In this document: piece by piece, positions 15,637 to 24,100 of the stretch
Layout: each line of letters starts with the position of its first letter
Position numbering within the stretch: the stretch's first letter is position 1
NCBI GenBank assembly: GCA_963422655.1
Contig: OY730440.1
Coordinates: 806,001-870,000, forward strand
Length of the DNA: 64,000 bases
Source: CATQHS01 sp963422655
Lineage (GTDB): Bacteria > Actinomycetota > Acidimicrobiia > Acidimicrobiales > Aldehydirespiratoraceae
Direction: 5' to 3'
Program-made: the position numbers and the translations under genes
Notes under the pieces: model-generated
What the model saw: only the letters and a program-made list of their open reading frames with translations
What the model was told of the DNA's origin: nothing
The model's database searches: none

Positions 15637-15984
15637 ATGCTTTCGGTACTGGTTCGGGCCTTCCGGCTGATCAAGATAGGCGCCATCGGCGGGCTCGCTG
15701 TTGGCGTCGTTCGTTTGGCGATGAGCCGGCGGCGGCCTCCGGTGACCGGAGAGGCATCTTGGCCCAGCCTGGCCGAGCCAATCGAGGGGTCTGAGACACC
15801 CGCCACCAGAGTCGACCGCGACCAGACAGATACCAGCACGATCGAGAGAGCGAGGCCCGAGCCGCCCGGCTCCGGGCCCCCAAACGCTGAGCCCGGCGAC
15901 CTGAACTCCGCTGAGCCCGGCGACCTGAACTCTCGAAACTCGGAACTTTCAGGCCTCGAACCCTCGGATCTCGACAGCCGGTAG
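15637..15984 (+). CDS. Small membrane-anchored hypothetical protein, 115 aa
   Basis: The protein starts MLSVLVRAFRLIKIGAIGGL and has one hydrophobic segment (about residues 12-28) followed by 'MSRRR' and a long, disordered Pro/Glu/Ser-rich tail. TACACT lies seven bases before the ATG, matching the leaderless pattern of other genes here and supporting translation. The tail contains a 24-bp tandem duplication (15886-15909 and 15910-15933) encoding AEPGDLNS twice. The last 36 bp overlap the 3' end of the converging S9 peptidase gene. I recognise no family. The single N-terminal anchor with an acidic tail suggests a cytoplasmic-side membrane tether, but this is inference. Confidence 0.5.
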   Translation: MLSVLVRAFRLIKIGAIGGLAVGVVRLAMSRRRPPVTGEASWPSLAEPIEGSETPATRVDRDQTDTSTIERARPEPPGSGPPNAEPGDLNSAEPGDLNSRNSELSGLEPSDLDSR

Positions 15985-18033
15985 GTCGTCGGCGGGCCGG
16001 AACCCCAGTACCTGTCCGAAGAAGGCCAGTTCCGCCTCCAACGCGGCAACGATGGTCTCGGCTCGGCGAAAGCCGTGCTGCTCCCCCTCGAAGAGCAGAT
16101 AGGCGACCGGTACTCCTCTCGACTCCAGCCCGGCCACGATCATCTCGGCTTGGCTCGGGGGCACGATGGAATCCTCGGATCCCTGCAGAACGATCATGGG
16201 AGTACTGAAACGGTCTACGTGGTTGATCGGGGAACGCTGTTCGTACACGGGGCGAGCTTCGGGAAAGGGACCGATCAGAGTGTCCAGGTAGCGGGATTCG
16301 AACTTGTGGGTATCGGCGACCAGCACGGTCAAGTCGGCGATGCCGTAGCGGCTGGCCCCGGCCGCGAACACTTCGTGGGACGCCATCGCCGCCATCACGG
16401 TGAAACCGCCCGCGCTCGAGCCGCGGATCATCAGCCGTCGAGCGTCGGCGTCGCCCCGATCCACCAGGTATCGGGCCGCAGCCACGCAATCGGCAACGTC
16501 GACCACCCCCCAGCCGCCGTATAGGGCCTGGCGGTAGCGACGCCCGTAACCGGTGGAACCCCGGTAGTCGACATCGACCACCGCTATCCCCCGGGATGTC
16601 CAGTACAGGATGGAGGGCTGGAGCCGGCGCCGGGCTGCGGCAGTGGGACCACCGTGGGCCAGCACCAGCAGGGGAGGTAGCTCGCCGGACGGCCCGGTGT
16701 GATCGGGATTGGTGGGCCGGTAGTACAGGGCGTGGGCCCGGGCCTCGCAATCGGGGTCGAACGTGGGAACCGAAGCCTCGTCCGTGGACCCAACCGTGAT
16801 CGGGGTGGTCGAGGCCGTGGTGGGAAAAGTGATCGCCTCGGGCTCGACCAGCAAACCCGGATCGAACCGCAGCGGGCGGGCCGGCCGGATTACTTTCCGG
16901 CTCCCATCCATCCCGACGATGACCACTTCTGATTCGTGGCCCCAGCCCGCTCCCGCACAGGCCACCGACCGTGACCCCCGCAAGGCGGTTACCGACGAGA
17001 TGGCAGAATCGGCGACCGAGCCACCAGCGACTCCACCTATGGGGGCGTCAGACCCCACTCCACCGATCCCGATCAGCTCGTCACCACCGGGGCGACCGGC
17101 TGCGGCCACGACCCCGGCTTCGGTGCCAGCCCAGCGTTGCATCCCGAAGACCCACGCCGGGGTAGCCACCTCGTACTCTCCCACCACCACCTCACTGAGC
17201 CGGCCCGTCTGCAGATCCACCTCGTAGAGGTTCCACCAGTCCTGATGGTCGCTGCACACCAGCAAACGCTGATCCCACCAGCCGGGCTGACACAGGCTCC
17301 GGTCGTCGTCGCGCCCCAGCACCACCACCTCGGCCCCCAAAGCACCGCCGTCGAACTGGTGAACGTGGAGCCGGGTGGCGTCCCAAGCCATGTGGGGATG
17401 ATCCCAACTGATCCAGGCCAACCGGGTGCCGTCGGGCGAGAGCCGGGGCGACATGACGAAGTCGGCCTCCGACCACAGTGTCTCTACCTGCTGTGACCCG
17501 TCGGTGGCCACAGCCACCAACTCGTTGATCGGCTCGTCGCCGGGCCCGGGGACCGGCCCCGGCCCGGGCCCCGATGAGACCTCGGGGTGGCGCTCCCGCA
17601 CGCAGACACACCAATGCCCATCCGGGGTCACCCGACCATCGGCGTAACGCCAGAGCCGGGGCTGGGGCGGAGCCGGAGTGAGCAGCACCGGTTCGGTGCC
17701 TACACCGTCGAGCCGGCGCAGACGCTGATCGTCGTATTCGACGTAGTAGAGCCGCCCGTCGTGAGGCCACCAGGCCCCGCCCCCGTACTCGTGGACCAAG
17801 GTCCGTACGTTGGCCGCTGCCGGGGTGAGCTCTTCGGTGTGGGCCGGGTCCAAGCAATGACGCATCACCGCGCTGCGGCCACCTTCCTCGGGTCGGGTCT
17901 CGGCCCAACACAGATACTGAGACTGCACCGGGTCGGCTATCACCTCGGCGATCTCGACCGACCCGGTCACCAGGGAACCGGCACTGATGGGTGACGGCCA
18001 AGCCCCGTAGGGCGTGACCGCCGGACCGGTCAC
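15949..18033 (-). CDS. S9 family (prolyl oligopeptidase-like) serine peptidase
   Basis: This 694-residue protein has an N-terminal beta-propeller-like region ('RTLVHEYGGGAWWPHDGRLYYVEYDDQRLRRL', 'FVMSPRLSPDGTRLAWISWDHPHMAWDATRL') and a C-terminal alpha/beta-hydrolase domain. The catalytic residues read Ser540 ('IRGSSAGGFTVMA'), Asp621 ('LQGSEDSIVPPSQ') and His653 ('FEGEQHGFRRAETI'). Such enzymes release dipeptides or acyl-amino acids from short peptides. No signal peptide is visible, so it is probably cytoplasmic. Two Gly/Ala/Pro-rich linkers ('GPGPGPVPGPGDEP' and a Gly/Val/Ala-rich stretch near residue 340) sit between propeller blades. The GTG start overlaps the stop of the upstream aminotransferase gene by four bases, so the pair is coupled. 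Confidence 0.92.
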   Translation of the reverse strand: MTGPAVTPYGAWPSPISAGSLVTGSVEIAEVIADPVQSQYLCWAETRPEEGGRSAVMRHCLDPAHTEELTPAAANVRTLVHEYGGGAWWPHDGRLYYVEYDDQRLRRLDGVGTEPVLLTPAPPQPRLWRYADGRVTPDGHWCVCVRERHPEVSSGPGPGPVPGPGDEPINELVAVATDGSQQVETLWSEADFVMSPRLSPDGTRLAWISWDHPHMAWDATRLHVHQFDGGALGAEVVVLGRDDDRSLCQPGWWDQRLLVCSDHQDWWNLYEVDLQTGRLSEVVVGEYEVATPAWVFGMQRWAGTEAGVVAAAGRPGGDELIGIGGVGSDAPIGGVAGGSVADSAISSVTALRGSRSVACAGAGWGHESEVVIVGMDGSRKVIRPARPLRFDPGLLVEPEAITFPTTASTTPITVGSTDEASVPTFDPDCEARAHALYYRPTNPDHTGPSGELPPLLVLAHGGPTAAARRRLQPSILYWTSRGIAVVDVDYRGSTGYGRRYRQALYGGWGVVDVADCVAAARYLVDRGDADARRLMIRGSSAGGFTVMAAMASHEVFAAGASRYGIADLTVLVADTHKFESRYLDTLIGPFPEARPVYEQRSPINHVDRFSTPMIVLQGSEDSIVPPSQAEMIVAGLESRGVPVAYLLFEGEQHGFRRAETIVAALEAELAFFGQVLGFRPADDLPAVEIRGFEA

Positions 18034-19235
18034 GCGCGATTACCGAGCAGCTCTACGATGCGTCCGACCCCTTCGATCAGATCGTCGTCGGCCAGAGCAA
18101 AGGAGAAGCGGATCCCGCCGGGGGCTCCGAACACTTCGCCGGGGACTACGGCCACCTCAACCTGTTCGAGAAGGACCTCGGCCAGTTCCAGTGTGGTAGT
18201 CGGGGTGACCCCGCCGATATCGGCTCCGAGTACGCCGGTCATGTCCGGGAAGGCGTAGAAGGCACCCTGCGGTTCGGGGCAGACCACCCCGTCGATACCG
18301 CTGAGCATCTCGTACATGACCCGGCGCCGACGGTCGAAATGGCGACGCATCTCCTCGGTAGCCTCGAGCGGCCCCGAAACCGCGGCCAGAGCCGCGGCCT
18401 GGGCCACGTTGCACACATTGGCAGTGGTGTGCGACTGCAGGCTGGCCGCGGCTCGGACCACGTCGGAGGGTCCGGCCATCCAACCGACCCGCCATCCGGT
18501 CATGGCGTAGGTCTTGGCCACTCCGTTCACCACGATGCATGTGTCGCGGACCTCAGGGACGACTACGGGCAAGGAGTGATGTTCGTTGTCGCCGTACACG
18601 AGGTGCTCGTAGATCTCGTCGGCGATCACCCAGATGCCGGCCTCGACCGCCCACCGGCCGATGGCAGCCATCTCGGACCGGGAGTAGACGGCGCCGGTGG
18701 GATTTGAGGGCGACGTGAAAACCAGAGCTTTGGTCTGGAGGGTCCGGGCCGCTTCGAGCTGATCGACCGTCACCCGGTAGCCGTTGGCCGCCCCGGTGGG
18801 TATCGGCACCGCCACCCCTCCGGACATAGCGATGGGTTCGGGGTAGGTGAGCCAGTACGGCGCCGGCAACAGAACCTCGTCGCCGGGGTCTACTATTGCC
18901 GCCACGGCGTTGTGGATGGCGTGCTTGCCGCCGTTGGTTACCAACACGTCGTCCGGGGAAATGTCCAGACCCGAGTCACGGGCCGTCTTGGCCGCGATGG
19001 CCTCCCTGAGCTCGGTGTGGCCTGCTACCAGCGTGTATTTGTGGTGACGCGGGTCGGCGCAGGCGGCTTGGGCCGCGGCCACGATGTGGGCGGGGGTGGG
19101 GAAATCGGGCTCGCCCACCCCGAACCCGATCACGTTGGCGCCGGCGGCGCGCAGCGCCTGGGCCTTGGCCGTGATGACCAGGGTGGCCGAGGGAGCGATG
19201 GCACCGACCCTCCGAGAAATCCGGGCGTCGATCAT
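18030..19235 (-). CDS. Class I aminotransferase, aspartate aminotransferase-like (subgroup Ib)
   Basis: This 401-residue PLP enzyme has 'VIGFGVGEPDFPTPAHIV', 'VTNGGKHAIHNAVAAIVDPGDEVL', 'PSNPTGAVYSRSEM', 'IADEIYEHLVYGD' and the Schiff-base lysine Lys241 in 'VVNGVAKTYAMTGWRVGWM', ending with 'IRFSFALADDDLIEGVGRI'. These match the AspB/AspC-type Ib branch, which transfers the amino group of aspartate to 2-oxoglutarate; related members act on prephenate or aromatic amino acids. The ATG at 19235 is preceded by TACGCT and eight bases, so the mRNA may start one or two bases before it. It lies upstream of and overlaps the S9 peptidase and is divergent from serC (96 bp apart). Confidence 0.93.
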   Translation of the reverse strand: MIDARISRRVGAIAPSATLVITAKAQALRAAGANVIGFGVGEPDFPTPAHIVAAAQAACADPRHHKYTLVAGHTELREAIAAKTARDSGLDISPDDVLVTNGGKHAIHNAVAAIVDPGDEVLLPAPYWLTYPEPIAMSGGVAVPIPTGAANGYRVTVDQLEAARTLQTKALVFTSPSNPTGAVYSRSEMAAIGRWAVEAGIWVIADEIYEHLVYGDNEHHSLPVVVPEVRDTCIVVNGVAKTYAMTGWRVGWMAGPSDVVRAAASLQSHTTANVCNVAQAAALAAVSGPLEATEEMRRHFDRRRRVMYEMLSGIDGVVCPEPQGAFYAFPDMTGVLGADIGGVTPTTTLELAEVLLEQVEVAVVPGEVFGAPGGIRFSFALADDDLIEGVGRIVELLGNRA

Positions 19236-19331
19236 GGGCCCCGAGCGTACCCAGTACGCCGATCAGTGCATGAATCGAAATCTCGGGAAGAGATTCGCGT
19301 TCGGGGCCCGATGATCTGCCAGACTTCGAAA

Positions 19332-20483
19332 ATGAGCGTTTTCTCTACTGAAATCCCCGATGTCACCATCCCGGCCGCCATCATGCCGACGGACGGGCGG
19401 TTCGGTTGCGGCCCGTCCAAGGTCAGGTCTGACGCCGTGGCCGAGCTGGCCGACCGGGCCGTCACCTACATGGGAACAAGCCACCGCAAGTCCACCGTGC
19501 GGTCGGTGGTGGCCGGGTTACGCAGCGGCATCGCTGAGCTGCTGCGAGCCCCTGACGGTTACGAGATCGTCCTCGGCAACGGCGGGGCCACCGCTTTCTG
19601 GGATGCAGCCAGCTTCGGTCTCATGAACCGGCGCAGCCATCACCTCTCGCTGGGTGAGTTCAGCTCGAAGTTCTTGGCCGTGACCCGGGCTGCACCCCAT
19701 CTCGACGAGCCGTCGGTGCACGAGTGCGAACCCGGCACCCGGCCTTCGATCGAACCGGTGGCCGAGGTGGACTCCTTCTGTTACCCCCACAACGAGACCT
19801 CCACCGGGGTGATGATCGAACCGGAACGTCCCGGAGCATCCCCCGGTGGAGATGCGAAAGTGCTCACGCTCATCGACGCCACTTCGGCCGCGGGTGGTCT
19901 GGCATTCGACCCGGCCGTCACCGACGTCTACTACTTCGCGCCCCAGAAAGCCCTTTCCAGCGACGGTGGACTCTGGATCGCCATGGTCTCACCGGCGGCG
20001 GTGGAGCGCATTGAGCGTATCGCAGCCTCAGGCCGTTGGACACCGGCTTTTCTCGACTTGGGCACAGCCCTGAACATGTCCCGCAAGAACCAGACCTACA
20101 ACACTCCGGCTCTGGCCACGGTGTTTCTCACCGCGGCCCAGGTGGGCTGGATGAACGGCAACGGGGGTTTGAGCTGGGCTGCGGCCCGTAGCGCCCGGTC
20201 GGCGGAGGTTCTCTACGGTTGGGCCGAGGCTTCCGAAATAGCCGCCCCCTACGTGGTCGATCCGGCCCATCGCAGCCCGGTGGTGGGCACCATCGATTTC
20301 GATCAACGCTTGGATGCCGATATGCTGGCCGCGGTGCTGCGAACCAACGGGATCGTGGACACCGACGGCTACCGCAAGCTGGGCCGCAACCAGTTGCGCA
20401 TCGGTATGTTCCCCGCCATTGAACCGTCCGATATCGAAGCACTTACCCGCTGCATCGACTACGTAGCCGAACGGTTGCTCTGA
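19332..20483 (+). CDS. serC: Phosphoserine aminotransferase
   Basis: SerC converts 3-phosphohydroxypyruvate to phosphoserine in serine synthesis. The 383-residue protein begins 'IPAAIMPTDGRFGCGPSKVR', has 'MGTSHRKSTVR', 'VLGNGGATAFWDAASFGL', 'DATSAAGGLAFDPAVTDVYYFAPQKALSSDGGLW' with Lys206 as the PLP lysine, and ends 'GRNQLRIGMFPAIEPSDIEALTRCIDYV'. The PQK.L.SDGG form and length are those of the mycobacterial/actinobacterial SerC type rather than the E. coli type. The frame is open far upstream, but the family's N-terminus begins here. CAGACT lies six bases before the ATG, so it may be leaderless. Confidence 0.95.
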   Translation: MSVFSTEIPDVTIPAAIMPTDGRFGCGPSKVRSDAVAELADRAVTYMGTSHRKSTVRSVVAGLRSGIAELLRAPDGYEIVLGNGGATAFWDAASFGLMNRRSHHLSLGEFSSKFLAVTRAAPHLDEPSVHECEPGTRPSIEPVAEVDSFCYPHNETSTGVMIEPERPGASPGGDAKVLTLIDATSAAGGLAFDPAVTDVYYFAPQKALSSDGGLWIAMVSPAAVERIERIAASGRWTPAFLDLGTALNMSRKNQTYNTPALATVFLTAAQVGWMNGNGGLSWAAARSARSAEVLYGWAEASEIAAPYVVDPAHRSPVVGTIDFDQRLDADMLAAVLRTNGIVDTDGYRKLGRNQLRIGMFPAIEPSDIEALTRCIDYVAERLL

Positions 20484-20516
20484 GTGCCGCCAGCGCGGAG
20501 CGAACAGCCCGCAACC

Positions 20517-20539
20517 AGCCCGCTCTGATGAGCGGGGCT
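20517..20539. terminator. Hairpin between convergent serC and the giant gene
   Basis: AGCCCGCTC-TGAT-GAGCGGGGCT forms a GC-rich stem with one bulged base. It lies midway between two converging stop codons and could end transcription from both sides, but there is no T-run on either strand. Confidence 0.4.
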
Positions 20540-20606
20540 CGTCGCCCCGGTCCGACCCGACCGACACCGAGAACCGCGGCCACGGCCCAGCCGAGCAGTC
20601 CGCCTG

Positions 20607-21155
20607 TTACTGGAGTTTGCGCCAGAAGCGAGCGAGGAACGAAGCCGTCTGATCGCGAGTGACCACACTGTCGGGGTCGTAAGTGGTGGCGGTCTTGCCG
20701 ACCGTGATACCCAGACCGTAGATGCATTTCACATCGTCGGCGTAATCAGCGTCATCGGCAACGTCGGTGAACACCAACGACTCGACCACCGGACACTTCT
20801 TACCGGCTTTGCGCCAAGCTTTGGCCAAGAACGAAGCCGCAACCGAACGCAACACAGGCTGGTAAGGCTCGAAAGTCGTCTCGGTAATACCAGTAGCGAT
20901 ATCCAGACTGGCCAGACACGCAATATTGCTACCATGAGCAACCGAACCGGCCGCATCAGCCCAACCACTGGCACCATTAAAGCAAGCCCGCCCCGACTTC
21001 ATCCACAACCGGGCCAAGAACGAAGCCACATGAGCCCGAGTCGCAGACACCCGCGGTTCAAAAGTAGTCGCCGTCTTACCACTGATGATCTCCAAATCCG
21101 CCAACAGTTCAATGTTGCCCCTATGCGGCGAATCCTTCGCCACATCCACAAACCG
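20607..21155 (-). other. Three SLH-type repeats at the C-terminus of the giant protein
   Basis: The last 182 residues hold three copies of the pattern 'F.DV......NI..L..L.I..G.T.TTFEP...‑.TR...ASFLAR.W'. Copy 1 begins RFVDVAKDSPHRGNIELLAD, copy 2 contains 'WADAAGSVAHGSNIACLASL', and copy 3 contains 'FTDVADDADYADDVKCIYGL'. SLH repeats usually hold proteins on cell-wall polymers. All four cysteines seen in the protein are here (ACFN, ACLA, KCPV, KCIY), in pairs that could form disulfides. A linker rich in Pro, Ala and Leu ('LPGLGRAPVLIPKLDPAPAL') separates this module from the last FN3 domain. Confidence 0.85.
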
Positions 21156-24100
21156 GTCAACCGACTGAGAAACCAGAGCCGGAGCCGGGTCAAGCTTAGG
21201 GATCAGAACCGGAGCTCGACCAAGACCGGGCAGCGCCGGAACATCGAGTGTGGTGGCGTTGGTAAAAGCGGACCAGCCGCTGGTGCCTTCGTCGTTGACA
21301 GCGCGGACCTGAACCTCATAAACCGTCCCGGCGGTCAACTGGTCGATAGTGGTCTGCCGGCCTGTGCCCGGGCCCGGGGTCAGCGTGGTCCATGACCCCG
21401 AACCCTCAGTGCGGTATCGCACGTCGTAACCGGTGATCGCCGGGCCGGTGTTGGCCGGCGCATCCCAGGTCACGCTCAACGCGGTCTTACCGGCAGATAC
21501 CACCGTCGGCGCACCCGGCGCGGCCGGGGCTTCGGTGTCGTCATCAGTGACCGTCACCGTGAACACTTGACTAGTAGTGGAAGCACTGACATCGGTGACG
21601 GTCACCTCCACCACATAATCGTTGTTCGTGTCGTCGTCGGCGGGGTTCTCGTAGTCGGGGGCCGTCTTGAAGCTCAAAGTCGCCTTCGACGAGTCGGTTG
21701 CGTCAGCGGTGACGCTGAACAGGTTCTCGTCGTCGCCGCCGGAGACCGCCCAACTCAACACGTCGCCGTCGGCATCAGTAGCCGCCAACGCCACACCCGC
21801 AGTGTTCTCCGACACCGACAGCGCCGCCACGGTAGTAAAGATGGGATACTGGTTGGTGATACTCGGTACAGGACCGGTCTCCACCGTCGGGGTCCCCGAC
21901 CCCGACGCCGACCAGTCCCCGGCACCCTCGTCGTTGACAGCGCGGACCTGAACCTCATAAACCGTCCCGCCGACCAACCCACCGATAGTGGCCTGCAGGT
22001 TCAGGCCCGGGCCCGGGGTCAGCGTGGTCCAAGCCCCCGAACCGCTGACGGTGTATTGGACTTCGTATCCGGTGATCGCCGGGCCGGTGTTGGCCGGCGC
22101 GGTCCAGGTCACGCTCAGCACAGTCGTACTGGCAGATACCACCGTCGGCGCACCCGGCGCGGCCGGGGCCTCGTTGTCAACGTCGGTGACCGTCACCGTG
22201 AACACTTGACTAGTAGTGGAAGCACTGACATCGGTGACGGTCACCTCCACCACATAATCGTTGTTCGTGTCGTCGTCGGCGGGGTTCTCGTAGTCGGGGG
22301 CCGTGTCGAAACTCAAAGTCGCCTTCGACGAGTCGGTTGCGTCAGCGGTGACGCTGAACAGGTTCTCGTCGTCGCCGCCGGAGACCGCCCAACTCAACAC
22401 GTCGCCGTCGGCATCAGTAGCCGCCAACGCCACACCCGCAGTGTTCTCCGACACCGACAGCGCCGCCACGGTAGTAAAGATGGGATACTGGTTGGTGATA
22501 CTCGGTACAGGACCGGTCTCCACCGTCGGGGTCCCCGACCCCGACGCCGACCAGTCCCCGGCACCCTCGTCGTTGACAGCGCGGACCTGAACCTCATAAA
22601 CCGTCCCGCCGACCAACCCGCCGATAGTGGCCTGCAGGTTCGTGCCCGGGCCCGGGGTCAGCGTGGTCCAAGCCCCCGAACCGCTGACGGTGTATTGGAC
22701 TTCGTATCCGGTGATCGCCGGGCCCGTATTGGCCGGCTCAGCCCAAGTCACGGTCAGTTTCTCCACCCCTGGCGTGACCGTCGGCGCACCCGGCGCGGCC
22801 GGGACCTCGGTGTCAACGTCGGTGACTGTGATGGTGAACGTCTCGACGTCTGTGGCGTTGTGGACGTCGGTGACGGTCACCTCCACCACATAATCGTTGT
22901 TCGTGTCGTCGTCGGCGGGGTTCTCGTAGTCGGGGGCCGTCTTGAAGCTCAAAGTCGCCTTCGACGAGTCGGTTGCGTCAGCGGTGACGCTGAACAGGTT
23001 CTCGTCGTCGCCGCCGGAGACCGCCCAACTCAACACGTCGCCGTCGGCATCAGTAGCCGCCAACGCCACACCCGCAGTGTTCTCCGACACAGTCTGGGCC
23101 GCATTGATCGTGATAGCCGGGTCCTGGTTCGCGGCCGGGACCTCGTTTTCATCATCGGTGACTGTGATGGTGAACGTCTCGACGTCTGTGGCGTTGTGGA
23201 TGTCGGTGACGGTCACCGCCACCACATAGGCGTTGTTCGTGTCGGCATCAGCGGGGTTCTCGAAATCGGGGGTCGTTTTGAAACTCAACGTCGCCTTCGA
23301 CGAGTCGGTTGCGTCGACGGTGATGTCGAACAGGGTCTGGTCGGTCCCGCCGGTGACCGCCCAGGTCAGTACGCCGTCGTCGTCGTTGGTCGCCGCCAAC
23401 GCCACAACGGTGGTGTTCTCCGGTATCGACCGGGCCGCTGTGGTGGTGATATTGGGGGCTTGGTTCGCGGTCGGGGTCCCCGACGTCGACGTCGACCAGC
23501 CGCTGGTGCCCTCAGAGTTGCTGGCGCGGACCTGAACCTCATAAGCCGTCCCGCCGGTCAACCCGCCGATAGTGGCCTGCAGGTTTGTGCCCGGGCCCGG
23601 GGCCGGGGTCCATGACCCCGGCCCCTCGCTGGTGCGGTATCGGATGTCGTAACCGGTGATCGCCGGGCGGCCGGTGTTGACCGGCGCGGTCCAGGCCACA
23701 CCCAGCGACAAAACCCCGGGCGTGACCGTCGGCGCCCCCGGCGTCTCGGGTGCTTCGACCGCGTCGGTGACTGTGATGGTGAACGTCTCGACGTCTGTGG
23801 CGTTGTGGATGTCGGTGACGGTCACCGCCACCACATAGGCGTTGTTCGTGTCGGCATCAGCGGGGTTCTCGAAATCGGGGGCCGTCTTGAAGCTCAAAGT
23901 CGCCTTCGACGAGTCGGTTGCGTCGACGGTGACGTCGAACAGGGCTTGGTCAACGCCGCCGGAGACCGCCCAACTCAACACGTCGCCGTCGGCATCAGTA
24001 GCCGCCAACGCCACACCCGCAGTGTTCTCCGACACAGTCTGGGCCGCATTGATCGTGATAGCCGGGTCCTGGTTCGCGGCCGGGACCTCGTTTTCATCAT

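Noticed and set aside
18912..19331. Long N-terminal extension of SerC
   Set aside because: It is antisense to the class I aminotransferase, and known SerC proteins begin near 'IPDVTIP', just after the chosen ATG.
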